From IMG/VR virus record IMGVR_UViG_3300021085_000033, positions 1 to 59,892 of that record: a DNA stretch of 59,892 bases. One strand, written 5' to 3'. This stretch comes from a virus. The position numbers and the translations under genes are program-made. Under the pieces are notes generated by a model. It was not told the DNA's origin and made no database searches. It saw only the letters and a program-made list of their open reading frames with translations. Of this stretch, positions 33,944 through 42,500 are shown one piece after another (the stretch's first letter is position 1; the number at the start of each line of letters is the position of its first letter).

Positions 33944-34201
33944 TTATTCTGTAACCTCTTCAGCTTCTTCTACAACCTCTTCGTACTCCCCAGTCTTGAG
34001 GTCTACCGTGATTGCGCCGTAAGCTTCTTCTAGCTTTTTCTGTTCTGCTTGCAAAGATTCCTCCATAGCTGTAACTTGGAGTTGTGCTTTGTGAGCGTTG
34101 TTCATTACATCACCAAGGATCGTCTTCGCTTGGTTCAAGTTGGATACAGCACCTTGGATGGCGCTTAGTTCCTCTTCTTTGAGCTTAGCCTTTTCAGCCA
34201 T
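33944..34201 (-). CDS. Coiled-coil protein (85 aa)
   Basis: This is an almost entirely helical acidic protein, MAEKAKLKEEELSAIQGAVS..., ending in a Glu/Val repeat tail. It resembles short coiled-coil proteins found near fibre genes of marine phages. Role not known. A TATATTTG box (34235-34242, minus strand) lies upstream. Confidence 0.6.
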   Translation of the reverse strand: MAEKAKLKEEELSAIQGAVSNLNQAKTILGDVMNNAHKAQLQVTAMEESLQAEQKKLEEAYGAITVDLKTGEYEEVVEEAEEVTE

Positions 34202-34234
34202 AATCTTTAAATATTTAAGTTAATTAACGTGGTA

Positions 34235-34242
34235 CAAATATA
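34235..34242 (-). promoter_or_regulatory. Promoter -7 box upstream of the coiled-coil gene
   Basis: Minus-strand TATATTTG fits TAnnTTTG. It lies about 33 bases before the start of the 85-residue protein. No clear -33 box is seen. Confidence 0.4.
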
Positions 34243-34252
34243 ATGCAAATAT

Positions 34253-34636
34253 CTATTCAGCTGTCGGTTCGTCAGCAGGCTCTAAGACAACTTCTGTAGC
34301 AGGCTCTGAGATTGTCAAAGTGACAGAAGAAGGCGATGCAAGTTCTGTTAGCTGTGAGTCTAATGAAGCTTCTATTTCAGTAACGCGCTCTGCTGTTAAT
34401 GCTGCTTTAGTCCAAGCAATCATATTTTCGTGAGTTACAGAATCAAAAGCTGTAAATCCAGATAAGTCAGCAGTCTCTAGAGTTTGCGTTCCAATGCTTG
34501 TAGCGCTGTGTGTTCCGTCTGTTACTGTTACACGCCAGTGTACATTATAGACTACCTGAGATTCGGTTGTTCCGTTCTCGTCTGTGTGTGTTGGATACGC
34601 ATCTACTGTGCGACAATCCCAAGTGTAAGTGTTCAT
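34253..34636 (-). CDS. Conserved marine-phage virion-associated protein (127 aa)
   Basis: The start MNTYTWDCRTVDAYPTHTDE and the segments VVYNVHWRVTVTDG and AWTKAALTAERVTEIEASLD are those of a protein I remember as widespread in cyanophages and other marine phages, of unknown function and near tail-fibre genes. The C-terminus is an acidic Pro/Glu/Thr tail. Confidence 0.7.
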   Translation of the reverse strand: MNTYTWDCRTVDAYPTHTDENGTTESQVVYNVHWRVTVTDGTHSATSIGTQTLETADLSGFTAFDSVTHENMIAWTKAALTAERVTEIEASLDSQLTELASPSSVTLTISEPATEVVLEPADEPTAE

Positions 34637-34703
34637 AGTTTATTTATTTATGTAAAGAAAAATTTTTCATCTGTTAAATCCAATTTTGTAGATTGTTATT
34701 TTA

Positions 34704-35585
34704 TTAATACAAAGATGCAGAACCTCCTGCAGAAGTTTGACTCCAATTTCCTGTAGTGTCGTCTAATCCCCCTCCTTCAGCTGTAGCTTCAAACCCTAAG
34801 CTTGTAGCTAAACTTGCATCTCCTGCTGTTATAGGAACTCCACTGTTATACAGAGTTGTAACCTCTGTTGATGTCAACAATCTATTAAACCAAAAAGCAA
34901 CATTATCATACTCAGCATTCCTATCACCAGCACCATTAAATGCTACGTTAATATACATATGCGTTTTTGCAAATGCTGCTCTTGTACCATTAGCTGTTGT
35001 AATAGTAGTGTTAAAGGCAACACCGTTCCAATACAGCTTTAAGCCATTTGTTGCTACACTTTGAGTAGGATCAAACGTTCCTGCCAAATGTACAAAACCA
35101 TCTGAATTCACAGGACCTGTTGATGAACTGTGCCATTTAGATATGTTTCCAGATGCTGAGTTTTGGTTAAGTGCCCAGTTTATGTGATGATTAGACGTTC
35201 CTGCTCTATATCTAAATACAAATCTATTAAACCCATAATCATATATAAGCATTAGCCTATTTGAATTAGATCCACTGTTTGAATTTATTTCAAATAGTAA
35301 TACGTTTGTGTCTGAAGCTGCCCACGAAGGTTTGATCCATAAACTAAAAGAAAAAGGTCCAGCACTAGTCCCAGCATTACCTGTGAATTCTGCACCACCG
35401 TCATTTTCTCCAAAGTTCCAGTAGTATAGGCTTTCAGTAGCAGCACTATATCCATAAAAGTCACTCATATCAAAAGGCGCTGTAAACCCAGCATCTAATG
35501 AAAGTACTTTTAAAGAATTACTTGTGTTACCTAACTCAGCTTTGATATCTGAAATAGTTATTTTCCCACTGGTTTGCAATGCCAT
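34704..35585 (-). CDS. LamG/concanavalin-like receptor-binding protein
   Basis: After an N-terminal module (MALQTSGKITISDIKAELGN to DFYGYS, about residues 1-47) that is common to phage particle proteins, the rest is a LamG-type jelly roll, with FSFSLWIKPSW, GFVHLAGTFDP, NGLKLYWNGV and a closing YDNVAFWFNRLLTSTEVTTLY. Such domains bind sugars. It lies downstream of the two fibre genes and probably contributes to host attachment. Confidence 0.8.
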   Translation of the reverse strand: MALQTSGKITISDIKAELGNTSNSLKVLSLDAGFTAPFDMSDFYGYSAATESLYYWNFGENDGGAEFTGNAGTSAGPFSFSLWIKPSWAASDTNVLLFEINSNSGSNSNRLMLIYDYGFNRFVFRYRAGTSNHHINWALNQNSASGNISKWHSSSTGPVNSDGFVHLAGTFDPTQSVATNGLKLYWNGVAFNTTITTANGTRAAFAKTHMYINVAFNGAGDRNAEYDNVAFWFNRLLTSTEVTTLYNSGVPITAGDASLATSLGFEATAEGGGLDDTTGNWSQTSAGGSASLY

Positions 35586-35586
35586 C

Positions 35587-38500
35587 TTATCTGTTTTTCA
35601 GTTGTTCTTCTAAGCTTTCTACTTTAGCAGTAAGCTCTTTAACAGCTTCAATAAGTACAGCTGTAATATTGCCGTATGCAACAGATAGCATTTCGTCTTT
35701 ATGCTCTGACACCAGCTGTGGTAGCACGGCTTGTACTTCTTGGGCTATAACCCCTATAGACTGTTTTTCTTCACCTATTTTATTGTAAGTAACACCTCGC
35801 ATCGCCTTGACTGATTCAAGAGCATTAGGCAATGTCTTTACGTTTTCTTTAAGTCTAGCATCAGAGAATGCTGTAATATCGCCATCCGCTGTTAAGTTAC
35901 CATTAGAGTCTAACGAAATACCTGCGCCGTTAAAATTGGTATAAGTAATCCTATATGCATTCTGGCTATAGTCAATACCGGCCTTCCAAACATTGGTTCC
36001 ATCATCGTATTCGGTAAACGCATCTGCAGAAACACCGGATATTAGCATCGCACCAAATGTTGAACCTGCTACGTGTAGCTGCCTAGAGGGACTCGTAGTC
36101 CCGATACCAACGTTGCCGGTGTTGGTAATACGGAAATGTTCGTCCGCATTGGTGCTTACAGTAAAGTTATTTGTATCTAACGAAACATAGTTCCAAGTAC
36201 GGCTATCCGTACCTATTGCAAGTATTTGAGTTCCATCATTTGTCGGTCTAATATATGAGTTGGTTCTGCTCATATAAAATCCATAGCCGTGCATACGTGT
36301 TTCAGAACCATCACTGAAGACAGACTGAACATAACTATCAGAAGTGCCGTCACCTGATTTTATGTTTCCTATAACCTGTAGTTTCTGAGCAGGACTCGTA
36401 GTCCCGATCCCAACGTTGCCTCCGTTTTCAATATGTAATTTTGTAGATCCCGCTGTGTTTAGGAAAGAAAAATCGCCATCTGAACCCATTTGTATTTTTG
36501 GATCTCCTGAAGATGCAGAGGTATTGAATGATATGAATGAATTGTTAGATACAAGCGCAATATTACCAGCAACAGACAGCTTTTGACTAGGACTAGTAGT
36601 CCCGATACCTACGTTGCCTGAGCTGGTAATACGCATACGCTCATCAAATGAGCCAGTGTTGCTAGATGTAAAAAACGCAAGCGCTGATTTACTGTCAAAC
36701 CAAGCGTTGCCAAGATGCCTAATGCCAGCGTTACCGTATGTCGCACCAGTATTCTCAAACAACAGCTCGTTGTAGTTTTGGTATGCTGTTCCAGATACAG
36801 TGGCAAGATTAGCGGCAATTCTAAGGTTTGTAGCGTCCTCATTTCCAGCAATTCGCATAGTGCCATTTACATCTAGCTTGTAAGCTGGACTAGTCGTCCC
36901 GATACCTACGTTGCCAGTGTTGGCAATACGGAAATGCTCAGTGGCATCTTTGGCTACTACAAAGTAATTCGTATTAACGTTTACGTAGTTCCAAGTATTG
37001 CCATCATTACCAAAAGCCATTACAGCATTCTTGTCAGCCGTCGGCCTGATATAAGCTGTTGTTCTGTTTGTTTGAAGACCATACCCTCTAATCTCGGTAT
37101 AAGCTCCATCGCTATGGTATGCTCTAATCGCCGTATCTATTCCGGCGGAGCCGTCGCCAGTTTGAAGGTTAGTAGAAGGGCTATTGGTTTTTATACCAAC
37201 GCCAGTAGAGTTAGCCATCATCCAAGTGATGTCTAGATCATCAGTAGCTGGTTGGTCGTATTCAGTATCCGTTCTACCAACTTTAAACAGGTTGTCGCCA
37301 ATTTGAACAGCGCCGTGAGCTGTTGCTGAATTCCCCGGTGCACGCAGCATCAGGTAATCGCCGGAGGTAGATCCCCACCCAACAGTCATCATTGCTTGCC
37401 AAGGCTCTACCCACCCGCTATTATAGTAAGCCAGTGGGTTGGTGTTTGACACTGTAATAGGCCCCTGCACGTGTAGCTTGCTCTGAGGACTCGTAGTCCC
37501 GATACCAACGTTGCCTCCATTGAAATGTGAAACAGCATTTGGTCTACTGTCTAGTCTAATAATGTTTGCGTTGTATTGGTCTTTTAATGCAAAGTCCGCG
37601 CCAGTAGCTGTTGGATTTAGGTATGCAGTTTCTAAATTAGAAAGCTGCCATCCTTGTATACCGTCTACATCTAAACGTCTAGAGGGACTAGTAGTGCCAA
37701 TACCAACTCTACTCGTAGACCCATCAATAAACATTTGTGTGCTTCCACCCGCTACGAAGCCTATATCATCTGCAGAGCCTGCTCTTAACCACACGTCATC
37801 ATACGCGTATAGGTCTATTTGCCTACCGCTTACTTGTGTTGTATCTGTTACAGCACTTGTAACCGCTGAGGTTGTTACCTTTTGGATTTGATGCTCAGTA
37901 TCTCCTTCAAATGTTATCGCACCGTTAACGTCTAGTGTGGAAGCTGGACTAGTAGTCCCGATACCTAAGTTGCCGCTGCTATTCAAAGTCATATTTTGGC
38001 TTATGCTAACAGCTCCACCAATCACTGATGTTTGGCCACCCCCAGAATACCATCTATGTTCGTTACCGTTGATATAGTATGCGCCTCTTGTTAATGTAGC
38101 TCCTGAAGAACTGACAAATCCGTGAGAGGTAGCTGTATCTGGTTTTAAGCCGTATCCTATCATTGGACCACCTGAGCTTCTCACCCCACCTAGAACAATA
38201 ATATTACCGTTGCTATAGGTTCCATATGCTAATACAGATCCGTTTGTAGATGTTGCACCGAGCGTAATGCTATTAGTTGTTGAGCTTCCTCGGCTGGTTA
38301 CGGTTGCGAGCGTATCTGTTTCAGTATATGAGGTTAGGTAGTTCTGACTAGTAACCCAAGACTGTGTAGCTAATGTATTGCTGTTCCAAGTAAGTGCAGA
38401 CGTTTGAAGGTCCATTGCTCCACCTGCATCCAGTGTAATATCGTTGGCCTGAATGATGAAGTCTTTCCACACGCCATTGTCCCAGTCTCTAGAACGTAAT

Positions 38501-39585
38501 CTACCTAGGCTGGTTCCCGACAATTGGTAGTCTATCACGACAGCTTCGTTAACACCGGCTGGATTAGATCTAATACCACCCTCAAGTGTCATTACGCCAT
38601 CAACGTGCAGTTCACTAGAAGGACTTGTAGTACCAATCCCGACGTTGCCGCCCGCTTCAATGCGCATTCTTTCACTTCCCGCGAAAGCGGAACCACCAAT
38701 CGCTCTTGTTCTAAATACCAAGCCATCTCCCGCAGCAGCTATAACACTTTTTGTACTATCGTTCGCAAAAGCTATTACAGGGGCGTTTGTTCCGTTATCA
38801 CCTGAGCTTCTAGTAAAGTAAACACCACCACCAGCTTCATTAACAGATAACTTTCCAACAGGCACAGTTGTCCCAATACCAACGTTGCCATCGTGATTAA
38901 TTCGTACACGCTCAACTTGTTTTGTTTGCAGTGATATATATCCGTTAGCCCCTGAAGAACCAGCATCTAAAAGTATGCGAGATATTAAAGAAGTATTATC
39001 TCCGATATGTACAGTAGCAGAGCCATCAGACTTAATAAGGTTTCTTGCGTAACCGCTTCCTCCAAATTTACCTAACAAGCCTCTTCCGCTAGAAGCCATA
39101 TAGATACTACCGTTGTAGTTATCAAATCCAAATGTATTCCCAGATGTAACACCTATAGACCCCACTACATCTAACTTAGCTGAAGGACTAGTAGTCCCGA
39201 TGCCGACGTTGCCGCTAGGTGTGATACGCATATACTCAGTAGCAGAGTCGTTACCTGTAAATAGTATAGCTGATCCACTATTTGAGTGCTGACTGTCTAT
39301 CACTAAGTGGTTGTTCGTGGAATCCCACTTGATTGTAGAAGAACTATTGTGCCAATCTCCAATAGTTATTGCTGGGTTTGATGATTCACCACCGTTAATA
39401 AGTACACCATAATATTGTGATGTACTTGCGTTCACAGAAAAGTTTCCTACAACGTGTAGTTTTCTTAAAGGGTTAGAAGCACCAATACCAACGTTGCCAG
39501 TAGTAGAGATAACAACATCACTTGTTCCTCCAATGGTTAGCTTTCCAGAAATCTCCGTGTCTATATTAAAAACGTTAGTTGGCAT
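35587..39585 (-). CDS. Tail fibre with GIGTTSP repeats and S74 chaperone domain
   Basis: The 1332-residue protein contains twelve copies of a NVGIGTTSPxxKLxV-type beta-helix turn separated by variable segments, a modular repeat fibre. Residues from about 1235 form an intramolecular chaperone (Peptidase S74): FSDARLKENVKTL, then GVIAQEVQAVLPQLV, and a C-terminal coiled coil. The S-D in FSDARLKEN is where S74 domains cut themselves off after trimerisation. It is probably a receptor-binding fibre. The repeat units are also similar at the DNA level, which favours recombination between them. Confidence 0.9.
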   Translation of the reverse strand: MPTNVFNIDTEISGKLTIGGTSDVVISTTGNVGIGASNPLRKLHVVGNFSVNASTSQYYGVLINGGESSNPAITIGDWHNSSSTIKWDSTNNHLVIDSQHSNSGSAILFTGNDSATEYMRITPSGNVGIGTTSPSAKLDVVGSIGVTSGNTFGFDNYNGSIYMASSGRGLLGKFGGSGYARNLIKSDGSATVHIGDNTSLISRILLDAGSSGANGYISLQTKQVERVRINHDGNVGIGTTVPVGKLSVNEAGGGVYFTRSSGDNGTNAPVIAFANDSTKSVIAAAGDGLVFRTRAIGGSAFAGSERMRIEAGGNVGIGTTSPSSELHVDGVMTLEGGIRSNPAGVNEAVVIDYQLSGTSLGRLRSRDWDNGVWKDFIIQANDITLDAGGAMDLQTSALTWNSNTLATQSWVTSQNYLTSYTETDTLATVTSRGSSTTNSITLGATSTNGSVLAYGTYSNGNIIVLGGVRSSGGPMIGYGLKPDTATSHGFVSSSGATLTRGAYYINGNEHRWYSGGGQTSVIGGAVSISQNMTLNSSGNLGIGTTSPASTLDVNGAITFEGDTEHQIQKVTTSAVTSAVTDTTQVSGRQIDLYAYDDVWLRAGSADDIGFVAGGSTQMFIDGSTSRVGIGTTSPSRRLDVDGIQGWQLSNLETAYLNPTATGADFALKDQYNANIIRLDSRPNAVSHFNGGNVGIGTTSPQSKLHVQGPITVSNTNPLAYYNSGWVEPWQAMMTVGWGSTSGDYLMLRAPGNSATAHGAVQIGDNLFKVGRTDTEYDQPATDDLDITWMMANSTGVGIKTNSPSTNLQTGDGSAGIDTAIRAYHSDGAYTEIRGYGLQTNRTTAYIRPTADKNAVMAFGNDGNTWNYVNVNTNYFVVAKDATEHFRIANTGNVGIGTTSPAYKLDVNGTMRIAGNEDATNLRIAANLATVSGTAYQNYNELLFENTGATYGNAGIRHLGNAWFDSKSALAFFTSSNTGSFDERMRITSSGNVGIGTTSPSQKLSVAGNIALVSNNSFISFNTSASSGDPKIQMGSDGDFSFLNTAGSTKLHIENGGNVGIGTTSPAQKLQVIGNIKSGDGTSDSYVQSVFSDGSETRMHGYGFYMSRTNSYIRPTNDGTQILAIGTDSRTWNYVSLDTNNFTVSTNADEHFRITNTGNVGIGTTSPSRQLHVAGSTFGAMLISGVSADAFTEYDDGTNVWKAGIDYSQNAYRITYTNFNGAGISLDSNGNLTADGDITAFSDARLKENVKTLPNALESVKAMRGVTYNKIGEEKQSIGVIAQEVQAVLPQLVSEHKDEMLSVAYGNITAVLIEAVKELTAKVESLEEQLKNR
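36082..39510 (-). repeat. Dispersed coding repeats GGCAACGTTGG in the fibre gene
   Basis: The codons for GNVGIGTTSP recur with strong nucleotide identity, for example near 36085, 36405, 36595, 36890, 37490, 37945, 38630, 38870, 39190 and 39490. Most read GTAGTCCCGATACCAACGTT on the plus strand with one or two changes. Synonymous positions are conserved too, so recent duplication or gene conversion is likely. Confidence 0.75.
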
Positions 39586-39588
39586 ATC

Positions 39589-42500
39589 TTACTTTTCTTC
39601 TAATTTTTTAAGTCTTTCTTCAAGTGAATCAATAACAGACTGTTGCTTCTGTACCTGTTGCAAAAGTACAACAGATAGACGTGCGTAGTCTATACCGTTT
39701 ACTTCTCCGTCCTTATATCCAATAACCTCTGGGAAGATTTCTTCAACCTCTTCAGCGATGAGACCAATGTCTGTTTTATCATTTTTCTTAAGATCGTAAC
39801 GTACAGGACGAAGCTTCATTACATCTCCAGTTTTATCTTCTAAATCTTCTACATTCTTCTTGTATTTGATAGAAGAGTTGGAGTATGAAGTAGCTGTAAC
39901 CGTACCCGTTACCTCTAGGTCTCCAGTTATGTATGCATCATTATTTACAACTAAGTCTCCAGTGAACTCACCAGTTCCACCTACAGCAAAGTTGGCTTGA
40001 CCTCCTAATGTAGATCCACTATACTGACCTCCAAGAACTGAGTTGAAAGCCATTCTCTCTTGTAATAAACCAGTATCAAAAGCCAATACAACCCCTCCGT
40101 CTCTAGATATTCTGAAGTTTGATAGGAACTTGAGGTCAATATTTGTGAACGGAATACCAGCTCCTATACCCAAACTTTCTGTGTTTGCAGTTGGGTTTAT
40201 AGCTCCACCACCCTTGAACTGTATTTCGCTAGGCTTGATCCAAGTATGGTTAGTAGTACCTGAGTAAACCTGCATATTGTTCGTTGTGGTATTCCCTCTG
40301 TCTGTTACAGACTGCAGGGTATCAATCTCTGTATAAGATTGTAAATACCTTCCGTCTAGATTTACAGTGAGGCCTGCAAGAGACCCAGTGCGACCAATTG
40401 TAAGAACTCCTGTTCCAGATGCCCAGCTAATATTATCTACATAGTTATCGGGAACGGTTGCTGTGAGGTCCGATAGAGATCCAGTTCTACCTATAGTTAA
40501 TACTCTAGTACTAGTATTAAAAGATAATGCATCTACGTAGTTATCAGGTATGGTAGCTGTCAGATCAGACAGCGCTCCTGTTCTACCTATAGTAATTACT
40601 CTACTAGTTGTGTTAAATGCTAAGGCATCAACATAATTATCTGAACTTGCTACAGCACCATCAATAGTTACAACACCTGCTGCTTGCGTTACAGCTACAC
40701 CATTAGCTCCTCTGAATATAACAGTATCTGTACCAGTGCTAGCTCCACCCGCAACCAAGTTTACATCAACACCAGAAGAAACATTTGTTGAAACGTTTAA
40801 ATCGTAGGTGCTATCTGTATCATCAAACAATGCTGATAAGTCTACAGTAAATGTGGTTGAGTCATCTCTAGTAAACGTTGCTATACCAGTAGCTCCATTC
40901 AATGTACCACTAACTAATCTAGCTAGGTTTGTATCATCAAGGTATAGACTTAGATCTAAGTTAGTACTTGTTCCATCCTCATCAACATAGCTAAGTATGT
41001 TTGAAGATAGAGATAAAGAGGTAAGTGTCTCATCTGCAGCCGCTACAGTGATTACATCCGCAGCTTGAGTGACGGTTACATTATTACCTCCAACAATAGA
41101 TACAGAATCAGTACCACTTCCAGACCCGCCGGCTGTAAGTACAATGTTAGCACCGCTAACAGCGTTTGTAGTAGATACTGTGTATGTTGTATCAGTATCG
41201 TCTAGATACGCAAGTAATGAAAGGTTGGTAAAACCTCCGTCTTCATCCCTGTAAGTGATAGTATCATTTGCTAATGATATAGAAGTAGTAGTCTCGTGAG
41301 GGACATCAATAGTTACATTGCCACCAACCAAACTTACAGTTGCGTCATTGATACCTCTAAAGTTTACAGTATCTAATGTACCGTCGCTTCCATCAAGAGT
41401 AATGTCAACTCCAGATGTTGCATTAGCTGCTTTTAGTAAGTCGTAAGTAGTATCTACGTATGCACTTAAATCTAGTGTTGTGGTCACACCATCTTCGTCA
41501 ACATACGCAATGATATTGCTTGCAAATGAAATAGATGTAGTCGTTTCGTGTGGTGCATCAATGGTAATTGTACCAGCAGACTGAGTTACCGTAACATCAT
41601 TTGTTCCAACGATGTCTATAACATCATTGTTAGTACCATCCGTGAGTGTAACAGTCACTGTTCCATTTGCAGCACCTCCTGACAATAAATCGTATGTAGT
41701 ATCCTGAGACGATATAGAGATAGATCCTGCTGCTGGTGTACCAATAGTTACGTTTGTTCCCCCAACAATAGCTACGTCATCAATAAGCCCGTAAGGGTTT
41801 CTAAGTTCAATAGGAACTTGGTTCGCAGCTAGGGAACCGGTAGTTAAGTTGTAGTCGTATAAGTCAAGGTTTAATACTGTACCTGCGTTATCCTCATCAG
41901 TGTAAGTGATTTCGTTACCAGAGAAGGATATAGATGTTGTGGTCTCGTGAGGGGCATCAATAGTTATTGTTCCAGCGGATTGAGTGACAGCTACATCATT
42001 AGTCCCTACAATGGTTATAACATCGTCATTGGTTCCGTCAGTAAGCGTTACTGTAACGGTTCCGTTTGCAGTGCCACCAACATTTAGATCATACGTTGTA
42101 TCCTGAGATGCAATAGATATTACATTCTGCGATGGGTTACCAATAGTAACATTTGTAGATCCTAGTATACTAATACTTGAAGAACCACCAGCAGCATCGT
42201 TTAATACTACCGGCATTGTATTTGACGCTAACGTGCCTTGAGCAATCTCGTAGTCGTACACATCCAAAACCAAATCCGTAGATGTATTGTTTTCATCTAC
42301 ATAGGTTATTGTATTCGTAGAGCTAGTGAAAGATATAGATGTAACCGTTTCTACTAATGATGCCAGCGAAACTATGTTCCCCGTGCCGTCTTCATCTGTA
42401 TATGTTAATCTAGCGTTGGCGCTATTGAATGATAACGAAGTGGTTGTTTCGTGAGGAGCATCAACTACAATGTCTCCATTTATAAGACTTACAGATACAT

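Noticed and set aside
36082-39510. Regularly spaced near-identical repeats resembling a CRISPR array
   Set aside because: They lie within one open fibre gene, encode GNVGIGTTSP, and spacers are unequal and coding. No cas gene is nearby.
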